Below the pieces are notes generated by a model. The model searched no databases, was not told the origin of the DNA, and worked only from the letters and a program-made list of their open reading frames with translations. From assembly GCF_011250565.1 (NCBI RefSeq), contig NZ_JAANMS010000044.1:1-40178 (forward strand): a stretch of 40,178 nt of DNA, in the 5' to 3' direction. Every line of letters starts with the position of its first letter. The stretch's first letter is position 1. The position numbers and the translations under genes are program-made. This stretch comes from Nocardioides sp. IC4_145. Lineage in GTDB: Bacteria; Actinomycetota; Actinomycetes; Propionibacteriales; Nocardioidaceae. Below, piece after piece: positions 16,575-25,711 of the stretch.

Positions 16575-18014
16575 TCCGCAGCGGCAAGCGCCGAGCGCCG
16601 CGGCGGCCGCGTCCATGGCGTCGCGGGCCTCCAGGGTGTCCTCGACGCGGACCCGGTCGGCGAGCATCGCGAAGACCATCGTCCGGCCCTCGCGGTCGGT
16701 CGCGATCCCGGCCAGCGAGGTGACGCCGGTGAGCGTGCCGGTCTTGGCGCGCACCCGGCCACGGCCCTCGGCCGCCCCGGTGTCGAACCGGTCGGTCAGC
16801 GACCCGGTGAACCCCGCCACCGGCAGCCCGGTCAGCACCGGCCGCAGCTCGGGCCGCTCGTCGGAGGCGGCGAGCCGCAGCAGGTCGAGGAGCGCGGCCG
16901 GCTCGACCCGGTTCTCCCGCGACAGCCCGCTGCCGTCCCAGAAGACGCTGCGCCCGAGGTCGACGCCCGCCTCCCCCACCAGTCGTACGACGCCGCGCCG
17001 GCCGGCCGCGAAGGAGCCGCTGCCTCCGGTGGCCAGCCCCACGTGGCGCAGCAGCACCTCGGCGGCCTCGTTGTCGCTCACCACGAGCACCTGCTCGACG
17101 ACCTGGGACAGGGGCGCGCTGCTCACCGAGGCCAGCTCGGCCGCTCCGGCGGGCGCGGCCTGCTCGCGGGGGACGCCGACCACCTCGACCCCGCGGCGGG
17201 CCAGCACACCGGCGAAGACGGTCGCCGCGGTGAGCGCGGGGTCCTCGACCCGGCCGAACCCCTGGGCGGGGCGACCCTGGTCGACCCAGAGCGCGGTGAT
17301 CGGCGAGACGACCCCGTCGGGGACGTAGTCGGCCCGCCACCGCGGGCTCACCTCCGGGCCGCTGAACAGCGAGGTGTCGTAGCCGACCCGCACGCGGGTG
17401 CGCCCCTCGCCGACCAGCGCGTCGGCGGTCGCCCGGGCGAGGGTCGTGACGTCGGCCCGCTCCGGCCAGACCGGCCCGTCGTTGGGACCCGCCGGCTCGC
17501 TCGCCAGGAACGGGTCGCCCCCGCCGACGAGCACGATCCCGCGCGGGCCGGCGTCGACGACCCGCGTCGTGAACCGCGTGGCCGGGTCCATCGCGAGCAG
17601 GGCGGCCACGGAGGTGACGATCTTCGTGGTCGACGCCGGGATCGCGAGCGGGGCACCCGAGCCGGAGCGCGCCAGCACGCCGGCGCCGTCGAGCGGGCCG
17701 ACCGCGGCGAGCACGTGGCGGCCGAGGTCCTCGTCGGCCAGGTGGGGGCGGATCGCGCGCCGCACGGCCGCCGCGGCGACCGGCCCCGGGCCGACCGCCT
17801 CCTCGGCGACGACGGGCGCGGCGGCGACCGCCGGCAGGTCGAGCTCCGGCGGCGGCGCGACGGCGGCCGGGTCCGCGGGCCGGCCGGGTTCCAGCCAGCG
17901 GTCGAGGACGTCGTACCGCCAGGTCGCCGCGGCGGCCACCGCGAGCACGAGGAGCAGCAGCAGCGGGAGGAGGCGCGCACGCCGATGACCGTGGCGTGCG
18001 TCACGTCGCGCCAC
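16572..18014 (-). CDS. dacB: D-alanyl-D-alanine carboxypeptidase/endopeptidase (peptidase S13, PBP4 type)
   Basis: This penicillin-binding protein trims or cleaves peptidoglycan cross-links outside the membrane. The 480-residue protein has an N-terminal basic stretch and one hydrophobic signal anchor (about 14-30). The three active-site motifs are intact: S128-T-T-K131, S313-D-N and K424-T-G. The long insert between the first two motifs is the S13 family trait. I chose the GTG at 18014 because GGAGGGAGGA lies just upstream; an upstream ATG at 18059 lacks one. It is divergent from ppa across about 105 bases and heads the run into the zinc protease, tilS, hpt and ftsH. Confidence 0.93.
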   Translation of the reverse strand: MARRDARHGHRRARLLPLLLLLVLAVAAAATWRYDVLDRWLEPGRPADPAAVAPPPELDLPAVAAAPVVAEEAVGPGPVAAAAVRRAIRPHLADEDLGRHVLAAVGPLDGAGVLARSGSGAPLAIPASTTKIVTSVAALLAMDPATRFTTRVVDAGPRGIVLVGGGDPFLASEPAGPNDGPVWPERADVTTLARATADALVGEGRTRVRVGYDTSLFSGPEVSPRWRADYVPDGVVSPITALWVDQGRPAQGFGRVEDPALTAATVFAGVLARRGVEVVGVPREQAAPAGAAELASVSSAPLSQVVEQVLVVSDNEAAEVLLRHVGLATGGSGSFAAGRRGVVRLVGEAGVDLGRSVFWDGSGLSRENRVEPAALLDLLRLAASDERPELRPVLTGLPVAGFTGSLTDRFDTGAAEGRGRVRAKTGTLTGVTSLAGIATDREGRTMVFAMLADRVRVEDTLEARDAMDAAAAALGACRCG

Positions 18015-18118
18015 GATTCCTCCCTCCGGATGAGCGTTGGCGCCCATTCTGCGGGACACTGTGCCCCTGGCCCGTCCCGGGCCGTCCTGAACGCCCCCGG
18101 AGCCAGCGGAGGAAACAC

Positions 18119-18613
18119 GTGCTCGAGTTCGACGTCCTGGTCGAGATCCCCAAGGGTCAGCGCAACAAGTACGAGGTCGACCACGAGTCCGGGCGTCTCC
18201 GCCTGGACCGGACCCTGTTCACCTCGACGCAGTATCCGGCCGACTACGGCTACATCGAGGACACCCTCGGCATGGACGGCGACCCGCTCGACGCGCTGGT
18301 CATCCTCCAGGAGCCGACCTTCCCGGGCTGCCTGATCAAGTGCCGCGCGATCGGCATGTTCCGCATGACCGACGAGGCCGGCGGCGACGACAAGGTCCTC
18401 TGCGTCCCGTCGACCGACCCGCGCCTGGAGCACCTGCGCGACATCAGCCACGTCTCGAAGTTCGACCGCCTCGAGATCCAGCACTTCTTCGAGGTCTACA
18501 AGGACCTCGAGCCCGGCAAGTCCGTCGAGGGCGCCGAGTGGGTGGGCCGTGCGGAGGCCGAGGCCGAGGTCCACGCCTCCTTCGCCCGGGCCAAGGAGCA
18601 GGGCGGCCACTGA
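18119..18613 (+). CDS. ppa: Inorganic pyrophosphatase
   Basis: The family I soluble pyrophosphatase hydrolyses PPi released by biosynthesis. The 164-residue protein has the expected core: [28 protein letters not shown] and the acidic metal-binding [10 protein letters not shown], followed by the [11 protein letters not shown] region. The GTG start ([12 protein letters not shown] follows) is supported by GGAGGAAAC just upstream; reading upstream to 17996 would run into the divergent dacB. It stands alone and ends in a strong hairpin terminator. The dacB/ppa divergence is common in actinobacteria. Confidence 0.96.
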   Translation: MLEFDVLVEIPKGQRNKYEVDHESGRLRLDRTLFTSTQYPADYGYIEDTLGMDGDPLDALVILQEPTFPGCLIKCRAIGMFRMTDEAGGDDKVLCVPSTDPRLEHLRDISHVSKFDRLEIQHFFEVYKDLEPGKSVEGAEWVGRAEAEAEVHASFARAKEQGGH

Positions 18614-18652
18614 GCCCTCCCGGCTCAGCAGCCGGCAGCACCGCACGACGTA

Positions 18653-18695
18653 CGACGAGCGCCCGGTCCCCCGCGAGGGGGCCGGGCGCTCGTCG
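18653..18695. terminator. Strong bidirectional hairpin terminator between ppa and the acyl-CoA oxidase-like gene
   Basis: Arms starting CGACGAGCGCCCGG pair with GGGCGCTCGTCG across a GCGA tetraloop, giving about 19 base pairs with one bulged T. It lies between convergent stop codons (18613 and 18706), so it can serve both strands. No T-run follows, as is usual in high-GC actinobacteria. Confidence 0.85.
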
Positions 18696-18705
18696 CACGT
18701 CCGGG

Positions 18706-20751
18706 TCAGGCCGGCGGCCAGTCCAGCAGGTCGGGCGAGCGGAGCATCTCCCGCGGGACGGCGAAGGCGTCGACGAGCTCCTCCGCGAGCGGGCGGATCT
18801 TGCGGCACAGGCTGCCGATCTCGCGGCTGATCGCCTTGGACCGGGCGACCGAGAGCCGGCCGTGCTCCATGAACCAGGCGCGGTCGGCCTCGATCGTGCT
18901 GAGCGCGAAGAGGTCGCACAGCAGGTTGAGCGCGACCTTCTGGTCGCGGTCGGGCAGCGCGGCGGTCTTGGCGACGAACGCCTCGAGCACCAGCCGCTCG
19001 ACGTGCGCGCGACCGGCGGCGATGACGTGGTCCTGGACCCGGGAGAACACCTCGCCGGGGTTCATCCCGCGGTCGATGCCGCGCTTGAGGCGCCGGGCGA
19101 CGCCGGAGACGATGTGCTCCTCGCGGAAGCGGAGCATCGCCAGCTGGTAGTCGGGGTCGAGCAGGCCGGCCTCCTGGTCCCACTCGTCGCCGCCGGGCAG
19201 CACGTCGCGGATCCGCTCGAGCAGCTTGTTGACCGCCGTCCGCTCGATGACGGTCTCGACGGCCAGGCCGGTGACGAACCGGACCATGCCGAGCTGGTCC
19301 ATGTCGCTGAACTCGCTGGCGTAGTCGGTGAGCAGGCCCTTGGCCACCAGCTGCAGCAGGACGGTGTTGTCGCCCTCGAAGGTCGTGAACACGTCGGTGT
19401 CGGCCTTGAGCGCGTCGAACCGGTTGACCGAGAGGTAGCCGGCCCCGCCGCACGCCTCGCGGCACTCCTGGATGGTGCGCGTCGCGTGCCAGGTGCCGAG
19501 CGCCTTGGTGCCGGCGGCGCGCGCCTCGAGCTCGCGCTGGGTGTGCTCGTCCTCGACCACACCTGACAGCACGTCGTGCAGCTGCGAGGCGAGCTCCTCC
19601 TGCGCGAAGTGCAGCGCGTAGGTCCGCGCGAGCAGCGGCAGCAGCCGCCGCTGGTGCATGCCGTAGTCGAGGAGCAGCTCCTCGGTGTCCTCGCTGGTGG
19701 CCTCGAACTGGCGGCGCCTGTTGGCGTACTTCACCGCCAGCGTCAGCGCGACCTTCGAGGCGTTGATGCCGGCGCCGCCGACGCAGACCCGGCCCTGGAT
19801 GAGGGTGCCGAGCATGGTGAAGAAGCGCCGGTTGGGGTTCTCGATGTCGCTCTCGTAGACGCCGGCCGACGTTACGTCGGCGAACCGGTTGAGCAGGTTC
19901 TCCCGCGGGATCCGCACGTGGTCGAACCAGATCCGGCCGTTGTCGACGCCGTTGAGGCCCATCTTGCGGCCGTCGTCCTCGATGCGTACGCCGTCGAGCA
20001 CGGCGCCGTCCTCGTCGCGCAGCGGCACCACGAAAGCGTGCACGCCGTGCCGCTCGCCGGCGACCTCGAGCTGCGCGAAGACGACGCCGAGGCGGGCGTG
20101 GGCGGCCGCGTTGCCGATGTAGTCCTTGCGCGCCGCCTCGGTCGTCGTGGTGACGACGAACTCCTGGGTGGCGACGTCGTAGGTCGCGACGGTGCCGAGC
20201 GCCTGGACGTTCGAGCCGTGGCCGGACTCGGTCATCGCGAAGCAGCCCATCAGCTTGCCGGTGATGAGGTCCGGCAGGTAGGCGTCGTGGTGGTGCTTGC
20301 TGCCGAGCTGGAGGATCGCGCCGCCGAACAGGCCGAACTGCACGCCGACCTTGACCAGCACCGACAGGTCGCCGTAGGCCAGCGTCTCGAACGCCGCGAT
20401 CGACGCGCCGATGTCGCCGCCGCCGCCGTACTCCTCGGGGAAGCCCATGCCGGTCTGGCCGGTGGCGGCCATCTCGACGACGACCTCCTTGACCCGCTCG
20501 CGGAAGTCGGCCATCGACATGGTCTCGGCGTCCTCGAGGATCGAGGAGTAGTCCGCCAGGTTGGTGCGCACGAGGTTGCGGACCTCGGCGTACTTGCCGT
20601 CGAGGAGCCGGGTCAGCGCCGGGACGTCGACCTCGGGCCGGCGGTAGCCGGACTTGGACTCGACCTGCGCGTCGGTGTCGGTCTGCGGGGTGCCCCCGGG
20701 CTCGGCGGGGACGTCCTCGGCCGAGGACGGGGGCACGGTGTCGGTCGCCAT
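18706..20751 (-). CDS. Acyl-CoA dehydrogenase/acyl-CoA oxidase family protein
   Basis: This FAD enzyme oxidises acyl-CoA to the trans-2-enoyl-CoA. At 681 residues it is far longer than a typical acyl-CoA dehydrogenase (about 380-400) and matches the acyl-CoA oxidase (ACOX) layout: N-terminal helical domain, the flavin segment CFAMTESGHGSN in the middle domain, then REACGGAGYLSVNR near residue 430 and the oxidase-type FTTFEGDNTVLLQ, whose Glu is the likely catalytic base. A helical C-terminal domain follows. Whether electrons go to O2 or to an electron-transfer flavoprotein cannot be settled from sequence. It stands alone between two other-function genes. Confidence 0.85.
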   Translation of the reverse strand: MATDTVPPSSAEDVPAEPGGTPQTDTDAQVESKSGYRRPEVDVPALTRLLDGKYAEVRNLVRTNLADYSSILEDAETMSMADFRERVKEVVVEMAATGQTGMGFPEEYGGGGDIGASIAAFETLAYGDLSVLVKVGVQFGLFGGAILQLGSKHHHDAYLPDLITGKLMGCFAMTESGHGSNVQALGTVATYDVATQEFVVTTTTEAARKDYIGNAAAHARLGVVFAQLEVAGERHGVHAFVVPLRDEDGAVLDGVRIEDDGRKMGLNGVDNGRIWFDHVRIPRENLLNRFADVTSAGVYESDIENPNRRFFTMLGTLIQGRVCVGGAGINASKVALTLAVKYANRRRQFEATSEDTEELLLDYGMHQRRLLPLLARTYALHFAQEELASQLHDVLSGVVEDEHTQRELEARAAGTKALGTWHATRTIQECREACGGAGYLSVNRFDALKADTDVFTTFEGDNTVLLQLVAKGLLTDYASEFSDMDQLGMVRFVTGLAVETVIERTAVNKLLERIRDVLPGGDEWDQEAGLLDPDYQLAMLRFREEHIVSGVARRLKRGIDRGMNPGEVFSRVQDHVIAAGRAHVERLVLEAFVAKTAALPDRDQKVALNLLCDLFALSTIEADRAWFMEHGRLSVARSKAISREIGSLCRKIRPLAEELVDAFAVPREMLRSPDLLDWPPA

Positions 20752-20784
20752 GACCCCCTCGTTACCCGCGGGTCGGTGCGGCCA

Positions 20785-20803
20785 ACCCGGATGGGAGCCG
20801 GGT
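20785..20803 (-). terminator. Weak hairpin after the PAP2 gene
   Basis: ACCCGG and CCGGGT form a 6-base-pair stem with a 7-base loop, about 40 bases downstream of the PAP2-family stop codon. There is no T-run, so this is only a possible terminator. Confidence 0.3.
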
Positions 20804-20841
20804 CACGGCGCCGGTCTGGAGCGCCCTGGCCCGCCCGCCGC

Positions 20842-21885
20842 TCAGTCCCGGACGCGCTCGACCGGGACGGCGGAGGTGGTCGTCGTCGGGTGCGAGGCCA
20901 GCCCGTGCCGGTCGAACTTCTGGCCCGTGGCGATGCCGGCGACGTAGAAGGAGAACAGCGCGATGAAGATGCCGGCGACGTCGTCGGCGACGTAGTGCCA
21001 GCCGAAGTAGAGCGTCGCGACGACGGTGAGCCCGAAGTTGACCCAGAACAGGATGCGCAGCACGCGGGACTGGACGGTGTACTGCACCATCAACGCCCAC
21101 AGCAGCGAGATCGCGGTGTGCAGGCTGGCGAAGCCGGCGACGGTCTGGGCCTGGCCGTCGCTCCACAGGACGTTCTGCCGCGCGTTGACCAGGGAGTTCA
21201 TCAGGTCGGTCGTGCCGGTGTGGGCGAGGTCGTAGAGGTGCGGGTACTCCAGGCCCGGGCCGAGTGTCGGCAGCGCGTAGTAGGAGATCGTCCCGAGGGT
21301 CCACGCCAGGCCCTGCGAGGTGACGAACCACCAGCCGAAGGAGAGGTTGCGCGACCACACCAGCCAGACGGTCACGAGGATCGCGACCATCGGGATGAAG
21401 AGGAGGTAGAAGGTCGACAGCACGTGCGCGACGACCGTGCGGCCGAGGACGTCGTGGATGATCCCGGCCGGCTCGTGGCCGAAGAACAGGATCCGGTCGA
21501 CCAGGTGCAGCTCGCGGTCGTACATCCGGCCGCTGACGAGGGGCAGGAACGACTTGAGGTTCCGGTAGCAGACGTAGATGACGTAGAAGCAGACGATGCC
21601 GAGCATCACCAGGAGCACGCGCTCGCGGTTCCAGTGCGACCGCAGCCGGTCGCGGACGATGTCAGGCATCTCCTTGACCCGGCCGCGGGAGAGCCACAGC
21701 GCCCGCGGCACCAGGTCGAGCGCCAGCGCGCCGATGCACAGCAGCGGCAGGCGCAGCCACGACGGGCCGAGGAAGCTGCCCTCGGGGTCGATCAGCGGCC
21801 GGTCGATGAGGACGGCCGTGACGACCGCCCACGCACCGATCACCAACGCGGTCGCGACAAGCAGGGCGTAGGCGCGGCGGTACAC
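20842..21885 (-). CDS. PAP2-superfamily membrane protein (Aur1/inositol phosphotransferase-like)
   Basis: The 347-residue protein has about six or seven transmembrane helices. Phosphatase-type motifs appear late: YYALPTLGPG, then GFASLHTAISLL and HYVADDVAG, which correspond to the C2 and C3 motifs of PAP2 enzymes with a catalytic histidine in each. The pattern fits the PAP2_3 group, which includes fungal Aur1 inositol phosphorylceramide synthase and mycobacterial phosphoinositide-lipid enzymes. It may transfer or remove a phospho-head group on a membrane lipid; the substrate is not known. The GTG start has TAGACT seven bases upstream and no ribosome site. Confidence 0.78.
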   Translation of the reverse strand: MYRRAYALLVATALVIGAWAVVTAVLIDRPLIDPEGSFLGPSWLRLPLLCIGALALDLVPRALWLSRGRVKEMPDIVRDRLRSHWNRERVLLVMLGIVCFYVIYVCYRNLKSFLPLVSGRMYDRELHLVDRILFFGHEPAGIIHDVLGRTVVAHVLSTFYLLFIPMVAILVTVWLVWSRNLSFGWWFVTSQGLAWTLGTISYYALPTLGPGLEYPHLYDLAHTGTTDLMNSLVNARQNVLWSDGQAQTVAGFASLHTAISLLWALMVQYTVQSRVLRILFWVNFGLTVVATLYFGWHYVADDVAGIFIALFSFYVAGIATGQKFDRHGLASHPTTTTSAVPVERVRD

Positions 21886-21892
21886 GGGGGTC

Positions 21893-21898
21893 AGTCTA
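21893..21898 (-). promoter_or_regulatory. Candidate leaderless -10 box for the PAP2 gene
   Basis: The minus strand reads TAGACT, then seven bases (GACCCCC) and the GTG at 21885. It lies in the 43-base gap after the thiamine ATPase gene. Confidence 0.5.
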
Positions 21899-21928
21899 GG
21901 TACGTCGCTGCACCGGCACGCGGTGGGT

Positions 21929-22915
21929 TCAGGGCGCGCCGGCCTCGATCACTCCCAGCACTGCCAGTCGGGAGCGGTCCACGGCGAGCCGCACGTCGGC
22001 CCCCAGGGCCGGCCGGCGGTCGAGCGGCGCCACGGCGTCGACCTCGCCGAGCCCGGCGACGTCGACCACCAGGCGCACCTGGGTCGGGGTGGCGCGGGCC
22101 GCCCGGACGGTCCCGGCGAGGCGGCCGGCCTCGTCGAGCACGAGCGCCGAGCGGCGTACGGCGACGGCCGGGGCGGGTCGGCCGAGGACCAGCTCGGCGG
22201 CGGCCCCCTCCAGCACGCGGGCGTAGCCGAGGAACAGCGCGGTGTCGCGGTCGGCCGGCGCCCGCCACACCTCGTCGATCGCCCCGTGCTGGACGACCCG
22301 GCCGCCGCGCATCACCGCGAGCCGGTCGGCCACGGTGAACGCCTCCTCGTGGTCGTGGGTGACCATCAGCGCCGTCGTGCCGGCCTCGCGCAGGATCCGC
22401 CGCAGGTCGACGGCCAGCCGCTCGCGCAGGCCGGCGTCGAGGGCGGAGAGCGGCTCGTCGAGCAGCAGCAGCCGCGGCTGCACCGCGAGCGCCCGGGCCA
22501 GCGCGACCCGCTGCCGCTCGCCGCCCGACAGCGTGGCGGGCAGCCGGTCGGCGTACCCCTCGAGGCCGACGAGCGCGAGCAGCTCCTCGACGCGGCGGGC
22601 CGTGTCGGGGGCCCGGCGCAGCCGCAGGGCGTAGCCGACGTTGCGGGCGACCGAGAGGTGCCCGAACAGCTGGCCGTCCTGGAACATCAGCGCGAAGCCG
22701 CGCCTGTGGGTGGGCGTGCGGCCGACGTCGACGCCGTCCCAGGCGATCGTCCCGCCGGCCGGCTCGAGCCCGGCGACCGCGCGCAGCAGCGTGGACTTGC
22801 CGCAGCCGGACGGGCCGAGGACGGCGAGGACCTGGCCGTCGGGCAGGTCGAGGGTGACGTCGCGGACGGCGTGCACGCCGTCGTAGGCGACCGAGACATC
22901 GGTGAGGGACAGCAC
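21929..22915 (-). CDS. Thiamine ABC transporter ATP-binding protein
   Basis: The 328-residue ATPase has Walker A GPSGCGKST, signature LSGGERQRV, Walker B LLLLDEP and the switch histidine in VTHDHEEA, followed by a TOBE-like C-terminal domain. It resembles ThiQ, PotA and FbpC proteins. Operon position after a TPP riboswitch, a binding protein and a two-domain permease points to thiamine or a thiamine phosphate. Its GTG start lies two bases beyond the permease stop. It is last in the operon; the next gene (PAP2) probably has its own promoter. Confidence 0.88.
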   Translation of the reverse strand: MLSLTDVSVAYDGVHAVRDVTLDLPDGQVLAVLGPSGCGKSTLLRAVAGLEPAGGTIAWDGVDVGRTPTHRRGFALMFQDGQLFGHLSVARNVGYALRLRRAPDTARRVEELLALVGLEGYADRLPATLSGGERQRVALARALAVQPRLLLLDEPLSALDAGLRERLAVDLRRILREAGTTALMVTHDHEEAFTVADRLAVMRGGRVVQHGAIDEVWRAPADRDTALFLGYARVLEGAAAELVLGRPAPAVAVRRSALVLDEAGRLAGTVRAARATPTQVRLVVDVAGLGEVDAVAPLDRRPALGADVRLAVDRSRLAVLGVIEAGAP

Positions 22916-22917
22916 TT

Positions 22918-24549
22918 CTAGAACGCTCCGAGGGAGGGGACGCGCAGCCGCTCGACCGCGAGCATGACGACGGCGGTGGTGGCGGCGAGGACGACGGAGG
23001 CGGCCAGCGCCATGCCGTAGCCCATCGCGCCCGGGCTGCCGATGAGCCGGAAGATGACGACCGGGACGGTGGCCCGGTCCTCCCGGGCGAGGAACGCGGT
23101 CGCGCCGAACTCCCCGAGCGAGGCGGCGAACGCGAAGCCGGCCGCGGCGAGCAGCGGCCGCCAGACCACCGGCAGGTCCACGGTGGCCAGCGTGCGCAGC
23201 GACCCGGCGCCGAGCGAGGCCGCCGCCTGGCGCTGCCGGTCGTCGATGCCGCCGAGGACCGGCACGATGGTGCGGACCACCAGCGGCAGGGCCACCAGTG
23301 CCTGGGCGACCGGCACGAGCAGCGCGGAGTCACGCAGGTCCAGCGGAGGCCGGTCGAGGGTGATGAGGAAGCCGAAGCCCAGCGTGACCGCCGAGACCCC
23401 GAGCGGGAGCATGAAGAACCCGTCGAGCACCGACCGGACCCGCCGCTCCCCCGGCGTCCGGGACCGCCGCGTGACGACGACGGCGACGACGAGGCCGAGC
23501 AGCAGCGCCATCCAGGTGGCGTCGACGGCCGTGCGCAGCGAGGTCGCCAGCGCCTCGGTCACCGGCACGAGCAGCGCCCCCTCACCGGTGGTCTGGAGGG
23601 CGCGGTAGTTGCCCAGGCTCCACTCGTCCCCGACCCGCAGCGAGCCGACCACCAGCGTGGCGATCGGCGCGGCGACCAGCGCGAGCAGCGCCAGCGTCGC
23701 GGCGACCTGCGGCCAGTCGGAGCGGCGTACGGCGCGGGGCCGGGCGGTCCGCCGGGCGACGGCCGGGTCCGGCACGGTCCGCAGCCGGGCGGCGAGCGCG
23801 AGCAGCGCGGTGATCGCGACCAGCTGGACCACGGAGAGCGCGGCGGCTGCCTGGAGGTCGAGCAGGTTGGTGGTGAGCAGGTAGATCTCGGTCTCGACCG
23901 AGGCGTAGCGCAGCCCGCCGAGGGTCAGGACGACCCCGAACGACGTCGCGCAGAACAGGAACACCACGCTCGCGGCCGACACGATCGCCGGCCGCAGCGC
24001 GGGCAGCGTGACGGTGCGCAGCACTTGCGCCGGCGACGCCCCGAGCGCGGCGGCCGCCTCGGCGGGGCGCGGGTCGAGCCCCTCCCAGGCGGCGCCGACG
24101 CTGCGGATCACGACCGCGACGTTGAAGAACGCCAGGCCCGCGACGATCGCGACCGGCGTGCCGTCGAGGCCGAGACCGCCGAGCGGTCCAGCCTCGCCGA
24201 GCAGCTGCCGGAAGGCGACGCCCACCACGACGGTCGGGAGCACGAACGGCACCAGCAGCGCCGCGCGCACGACCCGGCGCAGCGGGAGGTCCAGGCGGTG
24301 CAGGGCGTACGCCGCCGGGAGCCCCAGCAGCACCGAGACCACGGTCGCCACCGCCGAGGACCAGAGCGTGAACCACACGACCCACCCGGTCCGCGGGCGG
24401 GTGAGCACCTCGAGCACCCCGCCGGGGTCGAAGGCGCCGTCCGGCCAGAAGCCGCGGGCGACCATCCCCGCCACGGGCAGCACGAAGAACACGCCGAGCA
24501 CCAGCACCGGCCCGAGGGCCAGGCCGAGCAGGGCGAGCGTGCGCCTCAT
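22918..24549 (-). CDS. Thiamine ABC transporter permease (fused ThiP type)
   Basis: This 543-residue membrane protein contains two consecutive permease domains of about six helices each. Each carries a coupling loop: AAAALGASPAQVLRTVTLPA in the first and QAAASLGAGSLRTLATVDLP in the second. The duplicated layout is typical of ThiP/FbpB permeases, in which one polypeptide forms the whole channel. The ATG at 24549 overlaps the binding-protein stop (ATGA). The frame extends further upstream only through the previous gene. It pairs with the ATPase at 21929. Confidence 0.9.
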   Translation of the reverse strand: MRRTLALLGLALGPVLVLGVFFVLPVAGMVARGFWPDGAFDPGGVLEVLTRPRTGWVVWFTLWSSAVATVVSVLLGLPAAYALHRLDLPLRRVVRAALLVPFVLPTVVVGVAFRQLLGEAGPLGGLGLDGTPVAIVAGLAFFNVAVVIRSVGAAWEGLDPRPAEAAAALGASPAQVLRTVTLPALRPAIVSAASVVFLFCATSFGVVLTLGGLRYASVETEIYLLTTNLLDLQAAAALSVVQLVAITALLALAARLRTVPDPAVARRTARPRAVRRSDWPQVAATLALLALVAAPIATLVVGSLRVGDEWSLGNYRALQTTGEGALLVPVTEALATSLRTAVDATWMALLLGLVVAVVVTRRSRTPGERRVRSVLDGFFMLPLGVSAVTLGFGFLITLDRPPLDLRDSALLVPVAQALVALPLVVRTIVPVLGGIDDRQRQAAASLGAGSLRTLATVDLPVVWRPLLAAAGFAFAASLGEFGATAFLAREDRATVPVVIFRLIGSPGAMGYGMALAASVVLAATTAVVMLAVERLRVPSLGAF

Positions 24550-25607
24550 CGGGACGTGACGTCGCTCCACTCGCGGAGCCAGTCGTCGCGGTTCTCGGCG
24601 ATCTCCGCCGGGTCCACGTCGTACGCCGTCTCCGGCTGCTCGGCGAACCGGGCCCAGTCGGCGGGCAGCTCGACGTCGTCGCGGACCGGGAAGACGTACA
24701 TCGAGTCCGGCAGCGCCTCCTGGACCTCGGGGCCCATCAGGAACTCCAGCAGCGCCGTGCCGCCGTCGGGGTTCGCGGCGCCCTCCAGCAGCCCGGCGTA
24801 CTCCACCTGGCGCACGCAGGTGTCGAGCAGCGCGCTGGTGGTGGTGCCGCCGTCGCCGTCGAGGGTGAAGGCCGGCGAGGAGTCGTAGGAGACGACGATC
24901 GGCCGGTCGCCCTGGCCGCCGCCCTGGGTGAAGTCGACCTGGTAGGCGTCCGACCAGCCGTCGACGAGCTTCACGCCGTTGCCGAGCAGCCGCTCCCAGT
25001 AGGCCGGCCACTCCTCGCCCTCCTCGGCGATCGTGGCGAGCAGGAACGCCAGGCCCGGCGAGCTCGTGGTCGCGCCCGGGACGACGGTGAGGTCGCGGTA
25101 GGCCGGCTCGGTCAGGTCCGCCAGCGTCCGCGGCGGCTCGACGCCCTCCCGCTCGAACCAGGTGTCGTCGACGTTGACGCACACGTGGCCGGTGTCGACC
25201 GGGACCAGGTCGTCGCTCGCCTCGAGGTCGTACGCCGCTGCGCCGGCGGGCCGCTCGACGTCGGTGTCGGCGAGCACGCCCTCGTCGAGCGCCCGCGAGG
25301 CGAAGGTGTTGTCGATGCCGAACACGACGTCGCCGATCGGCCGTTCCTTGGTCAGCACCAGGCGGTTGGTCAGGGAACCCGCGTCACCGGCGCTGCGGAC
25401 CTCGAGCCGGAAGCCGGACTCCTCCGCGAAGCGGTCCAGCACCTCCTCGGGCAGCGTGAACGACTCGTGGGTGACCAGCACGACCTTGCCAGGCGAGCCG
25501 TTCGCGTTCTCCTCCTCCTCACCTCCCCCGACGAGCGAGCAGGAGGCGAGGGCGGTGGTGGCTACCCCCGCCGTCAGGACGGACGCGAGCGCGCGCACGG
25601 ATCTCAT
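24546..25607 (-). CDS. Thiamine ABC transporter substrate-binding lipoprotein (TbpA-like)
   Basis: The 353-residue protein has a signal peptide ending in the lipobox ALASC (Cys23), so it should be lipid-anchored outside the membrane. The mature region reads VVLVTHESFTLPEEVLDRFAEESG, then DVVFGIDNTFASRAL and VPVDTGHVCVNVDD, matching the periplasmic thiamine-binding protein family (extracellular solute-binding type 1). The ATG at 25607 has AAGGGAG upstream, and that ribosome site is part of the riboswitch 3' end. It starts the three-gene thiamine uptake operon. Confidence 0.9.
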   Translation of the reverse strand: MRSVRALASVLTAGVATTALASCSLVGGGEEEENANGSPGKVVLVTHESFTLPEEVLDRFAEESGFRLEVRSAGDAGSLTNRLVLTKERPIGDVVFGIDNTFASRALDEGVLADTDVERPAGAAAYDLEASDDLVPVDTGHVCVNVDDTWFEREGVEPPRTLADLTEPAYRDLTVVPGATTSSPGLAFLLATIAEEGEEWPAYWERLLGNGVKLVDGWSDAYQVDFTQGGGQGDRPIVVSYDSSPAFTLDGDGGTTTSALLDTCVRQVEYAGLLEGAANPDGGTALLEFLMGPEVQEALPDSMYVFPVRDDVELPADWARFAEQPETAYDVDPAEIAENRDDWLREWSDVTSR

Positions 25608-25612
25608 GGTGA

Positions 25613-25698
25613 CTCCCTTCGCCGGTGCTAACCGGAGCAGGTTCGAGGGTCTGCAGCTCTTCTGCACTCTCAGCACGCCTGCGCGTGCTCCCCTGTCG
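25613..25698 (-). ncRNA. TPP riboswitch (THI element)
   Basis: Read on the minus strand, the region shows the conserved THI-box blocks in order: ACAGGGGAGC at the 5' stem, GCTGAGAG, then AGACCCTCGAACCTG, CTCCGGTTAGCACCGG and GCGAAGGGAG. These include the CUGAGA pyrimidine-sensing helix and the ACCUG pyrophosphate-sensing helix. The final GAAGGGAG doubles as the ribosome site of the binding-protein gene, so control is probably at translation start: thiamine pyrophosphate binding would hide that site. It sits directly upstream of the thiamine importer operon, which fits the expected feedback. Confidence 0.95.
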
Positions 25699-25711
25699 TG
25701 TGCTGGCGACC

